A DNA stretch of 64,000 nucleotides from Wukongibacter sp050859025 (GTDB lineage Bacteria; Bacillota; Clostridia; Peptostreptococcales; Caminicellaceae), in NCBI RefSeq assembly GCF_050859025.1, contig NZ_CP138200.1, forward strand, positions 2,170,001-2,234,000, written 5' to 3'. Below are positions 62,844-64,000 of this stretch, piece after piece. The notes beneath the pieces were generated by a model that saw nothing but the letters and a program-made list of their open reading frames with translations, was not told the origin of the DNA and made no database searches. A program made the translations under genes and the position numbers. Position 1 is the stretch's first letter, and each line of letters starts with the position of its first letter.

Positions 62844-62946
62844 ATATAGAAATCGTAATAAATCTTTTACATTTTGATTCCTTGAAAAGCCTTGAAGCAT
62901 TTGCTATTCAAAAAATCAAAATGTAGATTTATAAGTACGTTCTATA
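62844..62946. repeat. MITE-like family 2, copy C (inverted)
   Basis: 103 bp, reverse orientation: TATAGAAATCGTAATAAATC to GATTTATAAGTACGTTCTATA, with core TTGATTCCTTGAAAAGCCTTG. It lies in a 545-bp gap without genes. Confidence 0.85.
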
Positions 62947-63267
62947 TAGATATTTAATAGCTTTACAAGTATTAGAAGAAGGTGTTCTATGAAGATCTCA
63001 AAGGGCTTATAATTTTCTATTGTTATAAGAAATTAAAATTCCATAATAAAAAATTTTGTTTCTATGAAAAAGGGGTAAAAACTAAATAAGTATAATTTAA
63101 GCTACTGTGATAGTTCTTTGGGAAAAGGATAATGATATCTCTTAGAGATTTGTAATTTTCTATTTCTATTTTACTAGTTATATGAGTTGATTTAGAACTT
63201 TTTAAAATTGTATATACTTTAGAATACTCAAATATAGCTGATGATATAAAAAGAGGAGGGGGATTTG

Positions 63268-63486
63268 ATGAGTAAATACGAGAAGATAATTGTTTTGAAT
63301 AATGAAATAGAAGCAAGGTTGATGGATGAAATTTTAAAGGATAGGCAAATCCCCCATATTATTCAGTCGTATTATAGCTCAGCCTATGGAGTTATCTTTC
63401 AATTTAGCGGTGGATGGGGACATATAGAAGCTGAATCAAAATATCGTAATCAAATTATATCTATTTATAATGAGGTAAAAAGGTAG
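63268..63486 (+). CDS. DUF2007-like small protein
   Basis: 72 aa, alpha/beta with EKIIVLNNEIEARLMDEILKDRQIPHIIQ at the start, the pattern of DUF2007 (putative signal-transducing) proteins, and a C-terminal EAESKYRNQIISIYNEV. Strong GGAGGGGG site before the ATG at 63268. Family assignment is tentative. Confidence 0.5.
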   Translation: MSKYEKIIVLNNEIEARLMDEILKDRQIPHIIQSYYSSAYGVIFQFSGGWGHIEAESKYRNQIISIYNEVKR

Positions 63487-63510
63487 ATAGGGCGTAGGCC
63501 CTATTTTGGG
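63487..63510 (+). terminator. Weak terminator
   Basis: TAGGGC / GCCCTA hairpin followed by TTTTGGG directly after the stop codon at 63486. Confidence 0.45.
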
Positions 63511-63629
63511 ATAGTTTAATCCGTAAAGCTGCTAATTCACATCAAAATAGTAGAAAAGATAGTAGAAAAATGTTAATATATTTATAAAATTATAAAATAT
63601 ATTTGATATTTACTATAATGGAGGAGTAT

Positions 63630-64000
63630 ATGAGTAATTATATTCACATAGCTATAGGAGATTCTGCAAATGGAAGTTTGAAGACTCTTTTAAAACCCAA
63701 TAGGCAATCAAAATATTATGGTTCAGTTAGAAATTTTAGAGAAGATCTTTCTATAGGAAGTATATATCAGCTTGAAAAAAACATAGGTAAAAGAACTGAA
63801 TGGTTTAATAGAATATACACAGAGACAGGATACTCTGAGCTTATTAAAGACAATTATATAGAAAAGGAAATAGAATTATCATATATTAAGGAATTAGATA
63901 TTTTAAGAGATAGTAAGATAATTATTTGGCATGGAGAGAATGTTTTAGAACAGACTTCATTAAGATACTTAGTTAGTAGATTTAGGGATAATGAGATTTA
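63630..64000 (+). CDS. DUF1835 domain protein (3' end cut by window)
   Basis: At least 123 aa, open to the window end. YIHIAIGDSANGSLKTLLK (4-22) is the DUF1835 start motif (HIxxGDSAAGSLK), and KIIIWHGENVLEQTSLRYLVSRF (about 98-120) its second block. The ATG follows GGAGGAGTATA. The family's role is unknown. Confidence 0.8.
   Translation, partial: MSNYIHIAIGDSANGSLKTLLKPNRQSKYYGSVRNFREDLSIGSIYQLEKNIGKRTEWFNRIYTETGYSELIKDNYIEKEIELSYIKELDILRDSKIIIWHGENVLEQTSLRYLVSRFRDNEI

Overview
The window is AT-rich and comes from an endospore-forming Gram-positive of the class Clostridia. Evidence: the spoIIAA-spoIIAB-sigF operon followed by spoVAC-AD-AE-AF, a Spo0E-family phosphatase, YunB, strong AGGAGG ribosome sites, a tyrosyl T-box, ThyX in place of ThyA, and an ornithine-racemase-type enzyme typical of amino-acid-fermenting anaerobes. 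I cannot name the species.

Layout. 1-5440: end of an rRNA operon (ITS, 23S, 5S) running into 15 tRNA genes and a terminator; the 23S carries two inserted hairpin segments. 5667-6950: small accessory stretch with a PGDYG-like gene and a TIR plus SLATT/DUF4231 pair that looks like a two-gene defence module. 7429-15442: a sigma-54 activator, a divergent operon behind a clear -24/-12 promoter (AstE/AspA-type deacylase, two membrane proteins, an M20 amidohydrolase broken by one in-frame TAG) and a convergent AbgT-type transporter. Together these read as an uptake and hydrolysis locus for acylated amino acids or small peptides. 15709-19974: substrate-binding protein, DUF6305 protein, multi-TM histidine kinase and CitB-like response regulator in one operon. 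20086-29320: small proteins, an OmpR-type two-component pair, a MocR regulator, an alanine/ornithine-racemase-family enzyme, a lipoprotein, a Spo0E-like peptide and an SRAP (YedK) protein.

29345-31972: a second tRNA operon with tandem promoters, led by an orphan 5S gene, carrying 19 tRNAs. Its first half repeats the order of the first array. 32036-40800: YprB-like nuclease, paired Gate-domain proteins, HD-GYP protein, asparaginase, thyX, cysteine desulfurase plus thiI (tRNA 4-thiouridine), small membrane protein. 41138-47595: forespore sigma-F operon and the spoVA operon (dipicolinate import and germination). 47662-49396: an IS3-family element with a canonical frameshift site. 49445-64000: class A PBP, T-box controlled tyrS, a lipoprotein, a DUF4179 protein, a RocB-like M20 peptidase, several unrecognised membrane proteins, yunB, a broken P-loop fragment, a DUF2007-like protein and a DUF1835 protein cut by the window end.

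Three small dispersed repeat families run through the window: two MITE-like palindromes of about 100 bp with TATAGA ends (four and three copies), and a structured spacer element in the rRNA ITS and tRNA arrays whose hairpin arms covary between copies. One MITE copy supplies the stop codon of spoVAC.
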